Assembly (NCBI RefSeq): GCF_003268655.1
Contig: NZ_CP029642.1
Span: forward strand, 744,001 to 808,000
Length of the DNA: 64,000 nt
Origin: Arthrobacter dokdonellae
Lineage (GTDB): Bacteria > Actinomycetota > Actinomycetes > Actinomycetales > Micrococcaceae
Direction: 5' to 3'
Shown here: one piece after another, positions 52,830 to 61,697 of the stretch
How the letters are laid out: each line of letters opens with the position of its first letter
Numbering within the stretch: position 1 is the first letter of the stretch
Program-made: the position numbers and the translations under genes
The notes under the pieces: model-generated
What the model was told of the DNA's origin: nothing
The model's database searches: none
Seen by the model: only the letters and a program-made list of their open reading frames with translations

Positions 52830-53804
52830 TCAGCCGGCAGAAGCGTCAAGCACCCCGAGCGCCGCTCCGAGCCGTTGCCGCAGCACGGCGGCCTCGGCAC
52901 TGAAGGCGCGCTGGCGGGCCACGTAGTCCGCCTTGCCGGCCGCCGTCTCAATCGGGATCGGCGGGTAGCCCCATGCGGCGAGGTCGTACGGCGAGGCCTG
53001 CATGTCCATGGCACGGATCCGCCACGACAGTTCGAAGCAGTCCATGACCAGCTCGCTGGGCAGGGCCGGCGAGAGCTTGTACGCCCACTTGTACAGGTCC
53101 ATGTTGGCGTGCAGGCAGCCCGGCTGCTCCAAGTCGCGCTGGTTCGCCCGCGTGGGCGTCAGCTCATTGCGCCCTGAGGCCTGCGGCGTGTAAAAACGGT
53201 AGGCGTCAAAGTGCGTGCAGCGGATCCTGTTCTCCTCCACGACGGCGTCCGTGCCGGCCGGGCCCAGCCGCAGGTCTAGGTATTCGTGCCGGACCTGGTT
53301 GGCCTCCTGCCTGTACACCATGGCCCATTCGTGCAGGCCAAAGCAGCCAAACTGCGCGGGCCGGGCAGCCGTCCGGCCCAGGATGATGCGGGCAAAGTCC
53401 ACCGCTTCCCGGCGCTGCTCCAGGAACCCCCGTGCGTCAAGCACGACGCCGGCGCCCGGGCCGGGTGCCCCGGGAACCCGGGTGCCGGCGTCGTCCGCGG
53501 ACGGGTCGCTGCCGGTGGCGGGGCGGTAGAACTTCCAATCCAGCCGTGCCTCGGCGCCTTCCAGGACCACGCCCGCGCCCGGGTGCCACCGTCGCAGCTG
53601 GCCGGGCTTTTGCGTGTAATAGGTGAACAGGAAGTCTTCGACCGGGTGCTTCAGCCCGGTAGAGCGGCGGGCCAGGTAAGGAAGTGCGTAGCGGTCCACA
53701 CGTTCCTGGTGGGCCGCTTCCCGTTCGCGCCACGATTCCGGGGCTAGGGACGCCGTGACGGATAATCCGCCGGCGTTCTGCGGCGGTGTGACGGAAGTTC
53801 TCAT
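52830..53804 (-). CDS. Putative 3-methyladenine DNA glycosylase
   Basis: 324-residue protein of an actinobacterial family annotated as 3-methyladenine DNA glycosylase. Conserved segments are HPVEDFLFTYYTQKPGQLRRWHPG, FGCFGLHEWAMVYR and NMDLYKWAYKLSPALPSELVMD. I see no clear helix-hairpin-helix motif, so the enzymatic claim rests on family annotation. The ATG at 53804 is 8 bases past the ohrR stop, and a -10 box overlaps that stop. A role in alkylation repair would suit the neighbouring peroxide-type regulator. Confidence 0.65.
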   Translation of the reverse strand: MRTSVTPPQNAGGLSVTASLAPESWREREAAHQERVDRYALPYLARRSTGLKHPVEDFLFTYYTQKPGQLRRWHPGAGVVLEGAEARLDWKFYRPATGSDPSADDAGTRVPGAPGPGAGVVLDARGFLEQRREAVDFARIILGRTAARPAQFGCFGLHEWAMVYRQEANQVRHEYLDLRLGPAGTDAVVEENRIRCTHFDAYRFYTPQASGRNELTPTRANQRDLEQPGCLHANMDLYKWAYKLSPALPSELVMDCFELSWRIRAMDMQASPYDLAAWGYPPIPIETAAGKADYVARQRAFSAEAAVLRQRLGAALGVLDASAG

Positions 53805-53817
53805 GTCCCCAATTATC
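53805..53817 (-). promoter_or_regulatory. Internal -10 box overlapping the ohrR stop codon
   Basis: GATAAT (53817-53812) contains the ohrR stop TAA and ends 7 bases before the glycosylase ATG at 53804. The glycosylase gene can thus be made from its own leaderless message as well as by read-through. Confidence 0.5.
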
Positions 53818-54286
53818 GGGCATGCCGCGCGGGGGCGGATGCGCCGTCCGCCCGGGTTGCGGCGTCGATCAGCGCCATCATGCTGCGGTGCAGGGCCATG
53901 GCGGTCGCGCGGTCCAGGCCCAGCCGGGCCAGCATGGTCCCCGGAACGGACAATGCCTTCTCCCGCAGGGCGGCGCCGGCGGGGGTCAGGTCCACGGCCA
54001 GCGCCCGGTGGTCCGCGGCGGAACGGTGCCGCGTCACGTAGCCCAGGGCCTCGAGGCGCTTGAGAAGGGGGGAGAGGGTCGCCGGTTCCAGCAGCAGGGC
54101 CTCGCCAATGTCCTTGACCTGCCGCGGTGCCTGCTCCCAGAGCGACAGCATGACCAGGTACTGCGGGTGCGTCAGCGACAGCTCGGCAAGCACCGGCTTG
54201 TAGGCCGCGATGACGCTGCGCGAGGCGACGCTGAGCCCGAAACACAGCTGGCGTTCAAGCAGCAGATCATTGTCCTGAGCGGTCAC
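53813..54286 (-). CDS. ohrR: OhrR-type MarR regulator
   Basis: MarR-family regulator of 157 residues with the peroxide-sensing C15 in ERQLCFGLSVASR, at the same position as in B. subtilis OhrR. The HPQYLVMLSLWE segment and winged helix (KDIGEALLLEPATLSPLLKRLEALGYV) also fit. It would repress until oxidised by organic peroxides. GTG start with GAGGAGAG upstream. No ohr peroxidase gene is adjacent. The divergent small gene at 54382 is the probable target, through the palindrome at 54317-54330. Confidence 0.82.
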   Translation of the reverse strand: MTAQDNDLLLERQLCFGLSVASRSVIAAYKPVLAELSLTHPQYLVMLSLWEQAPRQVKDIGEALLLEPATLSPLLKRLEALGYVTRHRSAADHRALAVDLTPAGAALREKALSVPGTMLARLGLDRATAMALHRSMMALIDAATRADGASAPARHAR

Positions 54287-54316
54287 GAATCTCTCCTCGG
54301 GTCGACGGCGGAATTA

Positions 54317-54344
54317 GTTAGTGCACTAACCAAAAGGGTACTAT
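54317..54344. promoter_or_regulatory. OhrR-like operator and -10 box
   Basis: GTTAGTGCACTAAC (54317-54330) is a perfect 14-base palindrome in the ohrR/small-gene gap. It sits where the -35 box of the plus-strand promoter would be, 8 bases before TACTAT (54339-54344). Binding would block that promoter and probably ohrR itself. Confidence 0.6.
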
Positions 54345-54381
54345 GGATTGAATTGTTGCCCACATGATCGAAGGATTTCCC

Positions 54382-54606
54382 ATGGCAGACGAGCCCCTTG
54401 TCCAGCGGTTCATGCGCTTCACCGGCCGCCTGCGCGTGATCTTTGGCCCCGCCCACAGCAGCCCGCTGGACCATGAGATGACGGAGGAAAATAGGCACCT
54501 CCTGGCCCGGCAGCAGGCTGCGGCCGAGCAGTGGACCGCGGTCACGCGGGCCGACGGGACCACGTACCTGGTGCCCAAGGATCCGAACGACGAGTCCCTG
54601 CGCTAA
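54382..54606 (+). CDS. Small protein of unknown function, paralogue 1
   Basis: 74-residue protein that I do not recognise. It begins MADEPLVQRFMRFTGRLRVIFGPA and ends in ADGTTYLVPKDPNDES. GAAGGA lies 6 bases before the ATG. The next gene encodes a related protein (FMHATEKFQKVFGPAD and DSDGHHYAIQKDDE), so the two are tandem paralogues. It lies directly after a probable OhrR operator, which suggests induction by organic peroxides. Confidence 0.72.
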   Translation: MADEPLVQRFMRFTGRLRVIFGPAHSSPLDHEMTEENRHLLARQQAAAEQWTAVTRADGTTYLVPKDPNDESLR

Positions 54607-54607
54607 C

Positions 54608-54623
54608 TGGCGGCGCGCCGCCA
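54608..54623 (+). terminator. Short perfect palindrome after the first small gene
   Basis: TGGCGGCGCGCCGCCA begins 1 base after the stop. It is followed within about 12 bases by a T-rich stretch. Confidence 0.45.
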
Positions 54624-54664
54624 ATTAGGGCATGTTTTTATTATCTTTTCGGCCCCGGGCCGAC

Positions 54665-54670
54665 TAGGAT
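54665..54670 (+). promoter_or_regulatory. Possible -10 box for the second small gene
   Basis: TAGGAT 48 bases before the ATG; no good -35 box is seen. Confidence 0.35.
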
Positions 54671-54718
54671 GATGGGATATCAGTCACATGATGTCCAGCC
54701 GGAGAGGGGTTGTTGATC

Positions 54719-54937
54719 ATGGCACATGACGACAAATTCGTCACCAAGTTCATGCACGCCACGGAAAAGTTCCAGAAGGTCTTCGGGCCGGCAGATCAAG
54801 GTGACATGGACGCACCGGTGGTGCACAAGCATGACGCGTTTGAGGACGAAAGTGAGAAGGAACTGGCGCACATCGAGCAGCGCACCGATTCCGACGGCCA
54901 CCACTACGCCATCCAAAAGGACGATGAACCCGCGTAG
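54719..54937 (+). CDS. Small protein of unknown function, paralogue 2
   Basis: 72-residue acidic protein, MAHDDKFVTKFMHATEKFQKVFGP... It aligns with the upstream 74-residue protein at the FxxxF-x-FGPA core and the C-terminal TDSDGHHYAIQKDDE. The middle is more acidic, with EDESEKELAHIEQR. GGAGAGG precedes the ATG by 11 bases. It has its own possible -10 box, so the pair may be regulated separately. It ends 15 bases from the convergent lysC gene. Confidence 0.72.
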   Translation: MAHDDKFVTKFMHATEKFQKVFGPADQGDMDAPVVHKHDAFEDESEKELAHIEQRTDSDGHHYAIQKDDEPA

Positions 54938-54952
54938 CGAACGAGTCGTGGG

Positions 54953-56239
54953 CTAGCGGCCGGTGCCGCCATAGACGGTGGCCTCGTCCTCGCCGTCGAG
55001 TCCGAACGCCTTGTGCACGGCGCGCACGGCCGTGTCCAGCAGGTCCGCGCGCGTCACCACGGAGATGCGGATCTCGGAGGTGGAGATCAAGTCGATGTTC
55101 ACACCGGCGTCGGACAGAGCCTGGAAGAAGCTGTAGGACACGCCGGGGTTGGAGCGCATCCCGGCGCCGATCAGGGACAGCTTGCCGATCTTGTCGTCAT
55201 AGATCAGGTCCTCAAAGCCCACATCAGCCTGCCGGCCGCGCAGGGCCGACAGCGCCTCCTCGCCCTCCACCATGGGCAGCGTGAAGGAGATGTCGGTCTT
55301 GCCGGTCCCTTTGGTGGAGATGTTCTGCACAATCATGTCGATGTTCGAGTGCGCCCCGGCAATGATGCCGAAGATCATGGCGGCCTTGCCTGGAATGTCC
55401 GGGACGCCAACCACGGTGACCTTGGCTTCGGACCGGTCGTGGGCCACGCCGGAGATGATGGGCTGCTCCAAGGCAACTCCTTCTGTGAACTTGATTTTGT
55501 CGTCGGGGCTGGGCAGCACCCAGGTGCCTTCATTGTCGCTAAAGGATGACCGGACGTGGATGGGCAGGCCAAAGCGGCGCGCGTATTCCACGCAGCGCAG
55601 GTGCAGGATCTTGGCGCCGGACGCCGCCATCTCCAGCATCTCCTCGCTGGAGATCTTGGTGATTTTCTGGGCGCTGGAGACCACGCGCGGATCGGCTGTA
55701 TAGACGCCGTCCACGTCCGTGTAGATTTCGCAGACATCCGCGTTCAGGGCCGCTGCCAGGGCGACGGCGGTGGTGTCCGAGCCGCCCCGGCCCATCGTGG
55801 TGATCTCGTGGGTGGTGCGGCTCATGCCCTGGAAGCCGGCCACGATCGCCACCTTGCCCTTGTCCAGGGCGGTCCGCACGCGGTGGGGATCCACGTCGAT
55901 GATGCGGGCCTTGCCGTGGATGCCGTCCGTGATCATGCCGGCCTGGCTGCCCGTGAATGACTGGGCCACGCCGCCTTCGGCGCTGATGCCCATGGCCAGC
56001 AGGGCCATCGAAATGCGCTCACCGGCGGTCATGAGCATGTCCAGCTCGCGTGCCGGAGGGTGCTCGGCCACCTCGCCGGCCAGGTCCAGCAGCTCGTCGG
56101 TGGTGTCGCCCATGGCGGAGACCACCACCACCACCTCGTGGCCCTCGTTCTGCGTCGCCACCACGCGGCGGGCAACACGGAGGATGCCGGCGGCATCGGA
56201 CACGGACGATCCACCGTACTTTTGGACGATCAAGCTCAT
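54953..56239 (-). CDS. lysC: Aspartate kinase
   Basis: Phosphorylates aspartate, the first step to lysine, methionine and threonine, 428 residues. The kinase half starts [15 protein letters not shown] and has [19 protein letters not shown]. The regulatory half has two ACT domains ([13 protein letters not shown] and [22 protein letters not shown]). The ATG at 56239 gives the family N-terminus. A strong internal ribosome site and in-frame TTG (55484-55469) could yield a separate 172-residue ACT-only beta subunit, as in Corynebacterium glutamicum. It stands alone on the minus strand. Confidence 0.94.
   Translation of the reverse strand: MSLIVQKYGGSSVSDAAGILRVARRVVATQNEGHEVVVVVSAMGDTTDELLDLAGEVAEHPPARELDMLMTAGERISMALLAMGISAEGGVAQSFTGSQAGMITDGIHGKARIIDVDPHRVRTALDKGKVAIVAGFQGMSRTTHEITTMGRGGSDTTAVALAAALNADVCEIYTDVDGVYTADPRVVSSAQKITKISSEEMLEMAASGAKILHLRCVEYARRFGLPIHVRSSFSDNEGTWVLPSPDDKIKFTEGVALEQPIISGVAHDRSEAKVTVVGVPDIPGKAAMIFGIIAGAHSNIDMIVQNISTKGTGKTDISFTLPMVEGEEALSALRGRQADVGFEDLIYDDKIGKLSLIGAGMRSNPGVSYSFFQALSDAGVNIDLISTSEIRISVVTRADLLDTAVRAVHKAFGLDGEDEATVYGGTGR
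55469..55484 (-). promoter_or_regulatory. Internal ribosome site for an aspartokinase beta subunit
   Basis: On the coding strand AGAAGGAG (55484-55477), five bases, then TTG (55471-55469), in frame at codon 257. Translation from it gives 172 residues containing both ACT domains. Confidence 0.6.
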
Positions 56240-56544
56240 GGGTGCACACTCATCGGCTAACCTAACGCAACAACTTTTAGGGGAATTCATTCGCTGCCGT
56301 TCACTCCCGAACAGCGCCACGCGCGGCCTGTGCGGCATGTTCGGCGCGGAGGGCAGTTGCAGCCAGTTTATCCCCCGCGTCCCGCCGTTCCGGAATCCGG
56401 GCGTCCACATGACGGACACGTCCTTTCTGCCCGGCCATCCCCAGCAAATGTCCGACGGCGGGATGAGGCTTTCGCTCCCGGTCCCACCTTAGGATGGGCA
56501 AAGGCCGCGCCGCGGCCGCCAAAGAGCGCGACATTGGGGCATTT
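56240..56544. other. Divergent control region of lysC and the ABC exporter
   Basis: About 305 bases without a supported gene. It holds TAGGTT at 56264-56259 (minus) as a possible lysC -10 box, and TAGGAT at 56490-56495 (plus) as the -10 box of the ABC genes. The latter overlaps the first in-frame ATG at 56494, which argues for the later start at 56545. Confidence 0.4.
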
Positions 56545-57477
56545 ATGGAAACGGACATATATGGCGGACTGGCCGCCGTGGGGGTTTCGCGGAGCTTTGG
56601 CGCCGTCAAGGCTGTGGCCGGCATGGACCTGCACGCGCCTGCCGGCGAAGTGACGGCGTTGATCGGCCCCAATGGCGCTGGAAAAACCACGCTTCTGCTC
56701 ATGCTGGCGTCCCTGCTGGCCCCGGACACCGGCACCGTGCGCGTCATGGGGATCGACCCGCTGAAGGAGCCCGCCGCCGCCCGGGCAAGGATTGGCTGGA
56801 TGCCCGACACGCTGGGCGTGTGGGAGGCGCTGACAGCCCGCGAAATCCTGACCGTCATGGGCAAGTTTTACCGGCTGCCCAAGGCCGGCATCCCGGCCCG
56901 CGTCGACGAGTTGCTGGCACTGGTGAAACTGACCGAACTCGCAGACCAAAAGGCGCGCGTGCTCTCCCGCGGCCAGCAGCAGCGGCTGAGCCTGGCCCGG
57001 GCGCTGATCCATGATCCCGACGTGCTGTTGCTGGACGAACCGGCCTCCGGGCTTGACCCGGGCTCACGGGTCTCCCTGCGCCACATCCTGAGGGGGCTCG
57101 CGGCGCAAGGGAAAGTCGTCGTCGTCTCTTCACACGTTCTGGCGGAACTGGATGAAATCGCCGACCGCGCAGTTTTTGTCAGCGCCGGGCGCACTGTCCT
57201 GGCCCAAAGCGTGGAACAGGCCGCCTCGCAGGGCCGCCGCTACGCGATCACGGCCCTGGATCCTGCCGCCGCGGCTGCGGAGTTGACACGGCTGGGTGTG
57301 GCCTTCGAGGCGGGGACCGGCCGCCGGGAATCCGTGTCCGTGGCGGTGGCCACGGAGGCCCGTGCCGCGCAACTTCTGAGCGATTTAGTGCGCGCCGGAG
57401 TGGCCGTCACGGCTTTTGCCCCCGCCGCGGGCGCCCTGGAGGAGAGCTATCTTGGCCTGGAGGTGGAACAACGATGA
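56545..57477 (+). CDS. ABC exporter ATPase
   Basis: ATPase of an ABC-2 type exporter, 310 residues from the ATG at 56545. An upstream ATG at 56494 lies inside a -10 box. Walker A is GPNGAGKTT, the signature is LSRGQQQR, and Walker B is DVLLLDEPASGLDP. The C-terminal 100 residues (ALDPAAAAAELTRLGV) are typical of drug or lipid exporters. The permease overlaps its stop as ATGA. The cargo is unknown. Confidence 0.86.
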   Translation: METDIYGGLAAVGVSRSFGAVKAVAGMDLHAPAGEVTALIGPNGAGKTTLLLMLASLLAPDTGTVRVMGIDPLKEPAAARARIGWMPDTLGVWEALTAREILTVMGKFYRLPKAGIPARVDELLALVKLTELADQKARVLSRGQQQRLSLARALIHDPDVLLLDEPASGLDPGSRVSLRHILRGLAAQGKVVVVSSHVLAELDEIADRAVFVSAGRTVLAQSVEQAASQGRRYAITALDPAAAAAELTRLGVAFEAGTGRRESVSVAVATEARAAQLLSDLVRAGVAVTAFAPAAGALEESYLGLEVEQR

Positions 57478-58706
57478 CCATCATGAGTAACGGGACCGCC
57501 GCGGCACCCAAGGACGGGCATGGCCCGGGCAGGTTCGGCGCCTGCCTTTCCGGGGCGTGGGCGGTGGTCGGCATGGAATTGCGCCAGCGGCTGCGCTCCC
57601 GAGGCTGGTACATCATGCTGGTGGTCTGGATGGCGGTCATCGCGATCGTCACGGCGTTTACCTGGTCCAGTTGGAAGGCCCAGTCAAGCTACAACAACGG
57701 CGGCTTCGGCTACGTTGGGCCCCAGCTGGGATCGATGATCTTTGAAGTGGTGCTGGCCTTTGTCCTGCTGTTTGCCTTGCTGGTCGCGCCGGCCCTCTCC
57801 GCCAACGCCGTCAACGGGGACCGGGCCGCGGGTACGCTGGCCGTCCTGCAGGTCACACTGCTGCGGCCCGGCCAGCTTTTGTGGGGCAAGTTCCTGGCCT
57901 CCTGGATTGCGGGGCTCGCGTTCCTGGTGGCCAGCCTGCCCTTTTTGGTCTTTGCCGTCCTCCAGGGCGGGCTGGGGGCGTGGCAGATCGTGGTCGCACT
58001 GGCCATGCTGGCCGTGGAAGTGGGGATTGTCTGCGCCATCGGGGTGGGCATTTCGGCGCTCGCCACCCGGCCCTTGTTCTCCATTGTGGTCACTTACATG
58101 GTGGTCGCCGCATTGGGCCTGGGCACCCTTGTTGCCTTTGGACTGGGCAGCCTGGTCAGCGAAGGCACCGTCGAGGCCAATCAGGTGTACTACAAAAATG
58201 CCGCCGCGTATCAGGGCAGCGGGGACAGTTCCGGGGATGGTGAATACGTGGATGGGACATACGTTGACGGCGGCAGTCCCGACCTGTACCCGGCCCCGCC
58301 GCAGCCGAAGGACATCACGGGCCAGAACGCCGAATATGCGTGCTTTGGACCGCTGGTGGAGCAGCGGGCGGCGCGGACGGAGCGGGTGGCGTGGATCCTT
58401 GGCCTGAACCCGTTTGTGGTGGTGGCCGACGCCATCCCATTCCCGTTGCACACAGGGGACCGGAGCTACTCCGGAGGGGCCTTTGAATCCATTAGCCAAG
58501 GTGTCCGCTACCTGCAGGCGGGACCCGACGCAACGTACCAGTGCGCGGGAGGCAAGGTCGCGCCGTCGTACATTGAGCAAAAGGTGCCCCTGTGGCCGCT
58601 GGGGCTTGGATTGCAACTGCTGGTTGCGGCAGGCATCCTGGCCTTGGGGTGGCGGGCGCTGCGCACGCCGGCACGAAGATTGCCGAAAGGCACCCGGGTG
58701 GCCTGA
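57474..58706 (+). CDS. ABC exporter permease
   Basis: ABC-2 type membrane protein of 410 residues. About six spans begin at WYIMLVVWMAVIAIVTAF. Between the fifth and sixth lies a large external loop (about 225-375) with many acidic and Tyr residues, for example GDGEYVDGTYVDGGSPDLYP. It pairs with the ATPase just upstream. A long palindrome follows 14 bases after the stop. Confidence 0.84.
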   Translation: MTIMSNGTAAAPKDGHGPGRFGACLSGAWAVVGMELRQRLRSRGWYIMLVVWMAVIAIVTAFTWSSWKAQSSYNNGGFGYVGPQLGSMIFEVVLAFVLLFALLVAPALSANAVNGDRAAGTLAVLQVTLLRPGQLLWGKFLASWIAGLAFLVASLPFLVFAVLQGGLGAWQIVVALAMLAVEVGIVCAIGVGISALATRPLFSIVVTYMVVAALGLGTLVAFGLGSLVSEGTVEANQVYYKNAAAYQGSGDSSGDGEYVDGTYVDGGSPDLYPAPPQPKDITGQNAEYACFGPLVEQRAARTERVAWILGLNPFVVVADAIPFPLHTGDRSYSGGAFESISQGVRYLQAGPDATYQCAGGKVAPSYIEQKVPLWPLGLGLQLLVAAGILALGWRALRTPARRLPKGTRVA

Positions 58707-58720
58707 CCGGCGGCCAAATT

Positions 58721-58773
58721 GTTGAGGTTGGAGATAATGACATCCCAAGGACGTCATTATCTCCAACCTCAAC
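58721..58773. repeat. Long perfect palindrome, copy 1 of an intergenic family
   Basis: A 21-base perfect stem (58721-58741 with 58753-58773) beginning GTTGAGGTTGGAGAT, with an 11-base loop. The arm and the trailing CAACGGAGGG are shared with the palindrome at 61586-61650. It lies between convergent genes and can serve as a bidirectional terminator. Confidence 0.8.
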
Positions 58774-58780
58774 GGAGGGG

Positions 58781-60676
58781 CTAGGAGACGGGCACCGACG
58801 TCCGCGGCGCGCTCATCAAGACCACGTCGTCCGGGATCTGCCGGACGGCGCCCTTGTCGGCGCTGGTGGCCATGGAGGCGTAGGCGCGCAGGGCCGCGGA
58901 GATCTCGCGTTCTCGGGCCGCCGGGCGGTAGCCGGTGCTCGCCTCGAGGAGTTCGCGCCGTGCGTCCAGCTCGACCGGGTCAACCAGGAGTTCCAGGGAC
59001 CGGTTCGGGATGTCGATCCGGACAAGGTCGCCGTCCTCCACCAGGGCGATGGTGCCGCCGGCGGCAGCCTCGGGGGAGATGTGGCCGATCGAGAGTCCGG
59101 AGGTGCCGCCGGAGAAGCGGCCGTCGGTGATGAGCGCGCAGACCTTGCCCAGGCCCAGCCCCTTCAGGAACGACGTCGGGTACAGCATCTCCTGCATGCC
59201 CGGGCCGCCGCGCGGTCCCTCGTAGCGGATGACCACCACGTCGCCGGCCTTGACGGTCTTGCTGAGGATCTTCTCCACTGCCTCGTCCTGGGACTCGCAC
59301 ACCACGGCCGGGCCCTCGAACGTCCAGATGGATTCGTCCACGCCTGCCGTCTTGACCACGGCGCCGTCCAGGGCGATGTTGCCGCGCAGCACGGCCAGGC
59401 CGCCGTCCTTGGAGAAGGCATGCGCGACGTCGCGCAGGCAGCCGCCGGCGGCGTCGGTGTCCAGGGAGGTCCATTCGGCCGACTGTGAGAACGCGGTGGA
59501 GGAGCGCTGTCCGCCGGGGGCTGCGGTCCACAGCGCCTTGGCCTCGTCGGTGGCCTTGCCGCCGCGCAGGTCCCAGTCGTCAAGCCAGTCGCTGAGGTTG
59601 TCCGAGTGGACGGAGGTGACGTTCGTGTGCAGCAGCCCGCCGCGGTTCAGCTCGCCCAGGAGGGCCGGGATGCCGCCGGCGCGGTGCACGTCCTCCATGT
59701 AATACGTCTTGTCGCCGGCCACATTCGGGGCCACCTTCGCCAGACAGGGCACCATCCGGGACTTCGCGTCAATGTCCTCGAGGTCGTACTTAAGGCCCGC
59801 CTCCTGCGCCGCGGCGAGCAGGTGCAGGATGGTGTTGGTGGAGCCGCCCATGGCGATGTCCAGGGCCATGGCGTTGTCGAACGCCTCGAAGCTGGCGATC
59901 GAGCGCGGTAGGACGGAGGCGTCGTCGTCCTCGTAGTAGCGCTTGGCCAGCGCGACGGCGGTGGCTCCGGCTCGCTCATAGAGCGCCTTGCGCGCGGTGT
60001 GGGTTGCGAGCAGCGAGCCGTTGCCGGGCAGCGACAGGCCGATGGCCTCGGTGAGGCAGTTCATGGAGTTGGCGGTGAACATGCCCGAGCAGGATCCGCA
60101 GGTGGGGCACGCGTTGGCCTCGATGAGGTCGATGTCGGCGTCGGAAACGGAGGAGTCCACGGCGTCGGAAATGGCGTTGACCAGGTCCAGCGAACGGACG
60201 GAACCGTCGGTCAGGGTGACGCGGCCGGCCTCCATGGGGCCGCCGGAGACAAACACGGTGGGGATGTTCAGGCGCAGCGCGGCCATGAGCATGCCGGGGG
60301 TGATCTTGTCGCAGTTGGAGATGCACACCAGCACGTCGGCGCAGTGGGCGTTGACCATGTACTCGACGGAGTCGGCGATGAGGTCGCGGGAGGGCAGCGA
60401 GTAGAGCATGCCGCCGTGGCCCATGGCGATGCCGTCGTCCACCGCGATCGTGTTGAATTCGCGCGCGATGGCGCCGGCCGCATGGATGGCCTCGGAGACG
60501 ATCCGGCCCACGGGGGCAAGGTGCGTGTGGCCGGGGACAAACTCGGTAAAGGAGTTGGCGACGGCGACGATCGGCTTGCCGATGTCCGCCTTGGCGACGC
60601 CGGAGGCCATCATGAGGGCGCGGGCCCCCGCCATGTTGCGGCCGTGGGTGACTGTGCGTGAACGTAGTGAAGGCAT
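58781..60676 (-). CDS. ilvD: Dihydroxy-acid dehydratase
   Basis: Iron-sulfur dehydratase of valine, isoleucine and leucine synthesis, 631 residues, the long enterobacterial-type IlvD. Cluster ligands are in [13 protein letters not shown] and [19 protein letters not shown]. The start is the ATG at 60676, giving [21 protein letters not shown] four codons earlier is possible, and neither has a clear ribosome site. It is divergent from the XRE regulator, with a 78-base gap. Confidence 0.94.
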   Translation of the reverse strand: MPSLRSRTVTHGRNMAGARALMMASGVAKADIGKPIVAVANSFTEFVPGHTHLAPVGRIVSEAIHAAGAIAREFNTIAVDDGIAMGHGGMLYSLPSRDLIADSVEYMVNAHCADVLVCISNCDKITPGMLMAALRLNIPTVFVSGGPMEAGRVTLTDGSVRSLDLVNAISDAVDSSVSDADIDLIEANACPTCGSCSGMFTANSMNCLTEAIGLSLPGNGSLLATHTARKALYERAGATAVALAKRYYEDDDASVLPRSIASFEAFDNAMALDIAMGGSTNTILHLLAAAQEAGLKYDLEDIDAKSRMVPCLAKVAPNVAGDKTYYMEDVHRAGGIPALLGELNRGGLLHTNVTSVHSDNLSDWLDDWDLRGGKATDEAKALWTAAPGGQRSSTAFSQSAEWTSLDTDAAGGCLRDVAHAFSKDGGLAVLRGNIALDGAVVKTAGVDESIWTFEGPAVVCESQDEAVEKILSKTVKAGDVVVIRYEGPRGGPGMQEMLYPTSFLKGLGLGKVCALITDGRFSGGTSGLSIGHISPEAAAGGTIALVEDGDLVRIDIPNRSLELLVDPVELDARRELLEASTGYRPAAREREISAALRAYASMATSADKGAVRQIPDDVVLMSAPRTSVPVS

Positions 60677-60722
60677 AAAACCAGTCAACCAGCGTCGGCG
60701 CCGGCTGCGGAAGACGGTGCTG

Positions 60723-60754
60723 CTACTAGTAGTGGCAGTGCTAGATTTACGTAC
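60723..60754 (+). promoter_or_regulatory. XRE gene promoter with a palindrome
   Basis: CTACTAGTAG (60723-60732) is a perfect palindrome near the expected -35 box. TAGATT (60742-60747) ends 7 bases before the GTG at 60755, again a leaderless layout. Autoregulation through the palindrome is likely. Confidence 0.5.
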
Positions 60755-61591
60755 GTGTTAGAAGAACGACGCCGGGAGCTGGGACAGTTCCTGCGCGACC
60801 GCCGCGGCAACCTGGTCCGCGCCGAGCTGGGCCTTCCCCCCATTGGCCGCAGCCGCCTGGTGGGACTGCGGCGCGAGGAAATCGCCGCCTTCGCCGCCGT
60901 CAGCGTCACCTGGTACACGTGGTTGGAACAGGGGCGTGACATCAATGCCTCGCGCCAGGTGCTCGAGTCGGTGGCCCGCGTGCTCCGCCTGACCGCCGCC
61001 GAGCAGCAGTATGTGCTGGCCATGGGAGGGTATGCCGCCGTCCCCGCCGACGAGGTGGCGGTGATCGAGGCCGCGCCGACGCACCTGCAAGCGCTGCTGG
61101 ACGCCTTGGATTTTCCCGCGTTTGCGGTGGCCCCGGACTGGGGAATCGCCGGCTGGAACAGCGCGTATGGCCTGCTGTATTCGCGGATTGCCGAGACCGA
61201 CCCGGCCGCGCGGAACCTGTTGTGGCTGATTTTCACGGACCCGCAGCTGCGCAGGATGCTGCCCGACTGGGAAGAGACATCGCGCCACTTTGTGGCCGAG
61301 TTCCGCGCTGAGGCGGGGCCCCGGCTGGGGTCCACCGCCCACGCGTCACTGGTGGCAAGGCTTCAGGCGGCCAGCCCGGAGTTCGCGCGCATCTGGGCGG
61401 ACCGGGGCGTCGAAGGCTTTTCCTCGCGGCAGCGCGTGTTTGTGCACCCGGCCGTGGGCGAACTGGTTTTTGAGCAGCACCGGCTGGTGCCCTCCGACGC
61501 GCCCGAGCTGCACTTTGTCCTGTATGTGCCCACGCCGGGGACGCCGACGCGGGAGCGGCTGGCGGGGCTTTCGCGCACGCACACCCGTTGA
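60755..61591 (+). CDS. XRE-family regulator with MmyB-like ligand domain
   Basis: Regulator of 278 residues. An N-terminal helix-turn-helix (about 28-70, [25 protein letters not shown]) is followed by a PAS-like ligand-binding domain of the MmyB type ([22 protein letters not shown] and the C-terminal [23 protein letters not shown]). Homologues often control a neighbouring oxidoreductase gene, but here the neighbour is ilvD. The last codons are part of a long palindrome. Confidence 0.83.
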   Translation: MLEERRRELGQFLRDRRGNLVRAELGLPPIGRSRLVGLRREEIAAFAAVSVTWYTWLEQGRDINASRQVLESVARVLRLTAAEQQYVLAMGGYAAVPADEVAVIEAAPTHLQALLDALDFPAFAVAPDWGIAGWNSAYGLLYSRIAETDPAARNLLWLIFTDPQLRRMLPDWEETSRHFVAEFRAEAGPRLGSTAHASLVARLQAASPEFARIWADRGVEGFSSRQRVFVHPAVGELVFEQHRLVPSDAPELHFVLYVPTPGTPTRERLAGLSRTHTR

Positions 61592-61677
61592 GGTTGGAGA
61601 TGACGACGCCTCTTCGTTCCTCAGAGGCGTCGTCATCTCCAACCTCAACGGAGGGAGCGGTCGTTATCTCGAACCTC
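61586..61677. repeat. Long perfect palindrome, copy 2, with a partial third copy
   Basis: A 28-base perfect stem (61586-61613 with 61623-61650) with a 9-base loop. Its outer arm repeats the GTTGAGGTTGGAGAT of the palindrome at 58721-58773. A degenerate third arm (TCGTTATCTCGAACCTC) lies at about 61660-61677. The left arm includes the stop codon of the XRE gene. Confidence 0.8.
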
Positions 61678-61697
61678 GGGGGGCGGGAGGGAAACGT

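Noticed and set aside
56494..56544. Extra 17 residues at the start of the ABC exporter ATPase
   Set aside because: The ATG at 56494 overlaps a TAGGAT -10 box, so it would not be transcribed from that promoter.
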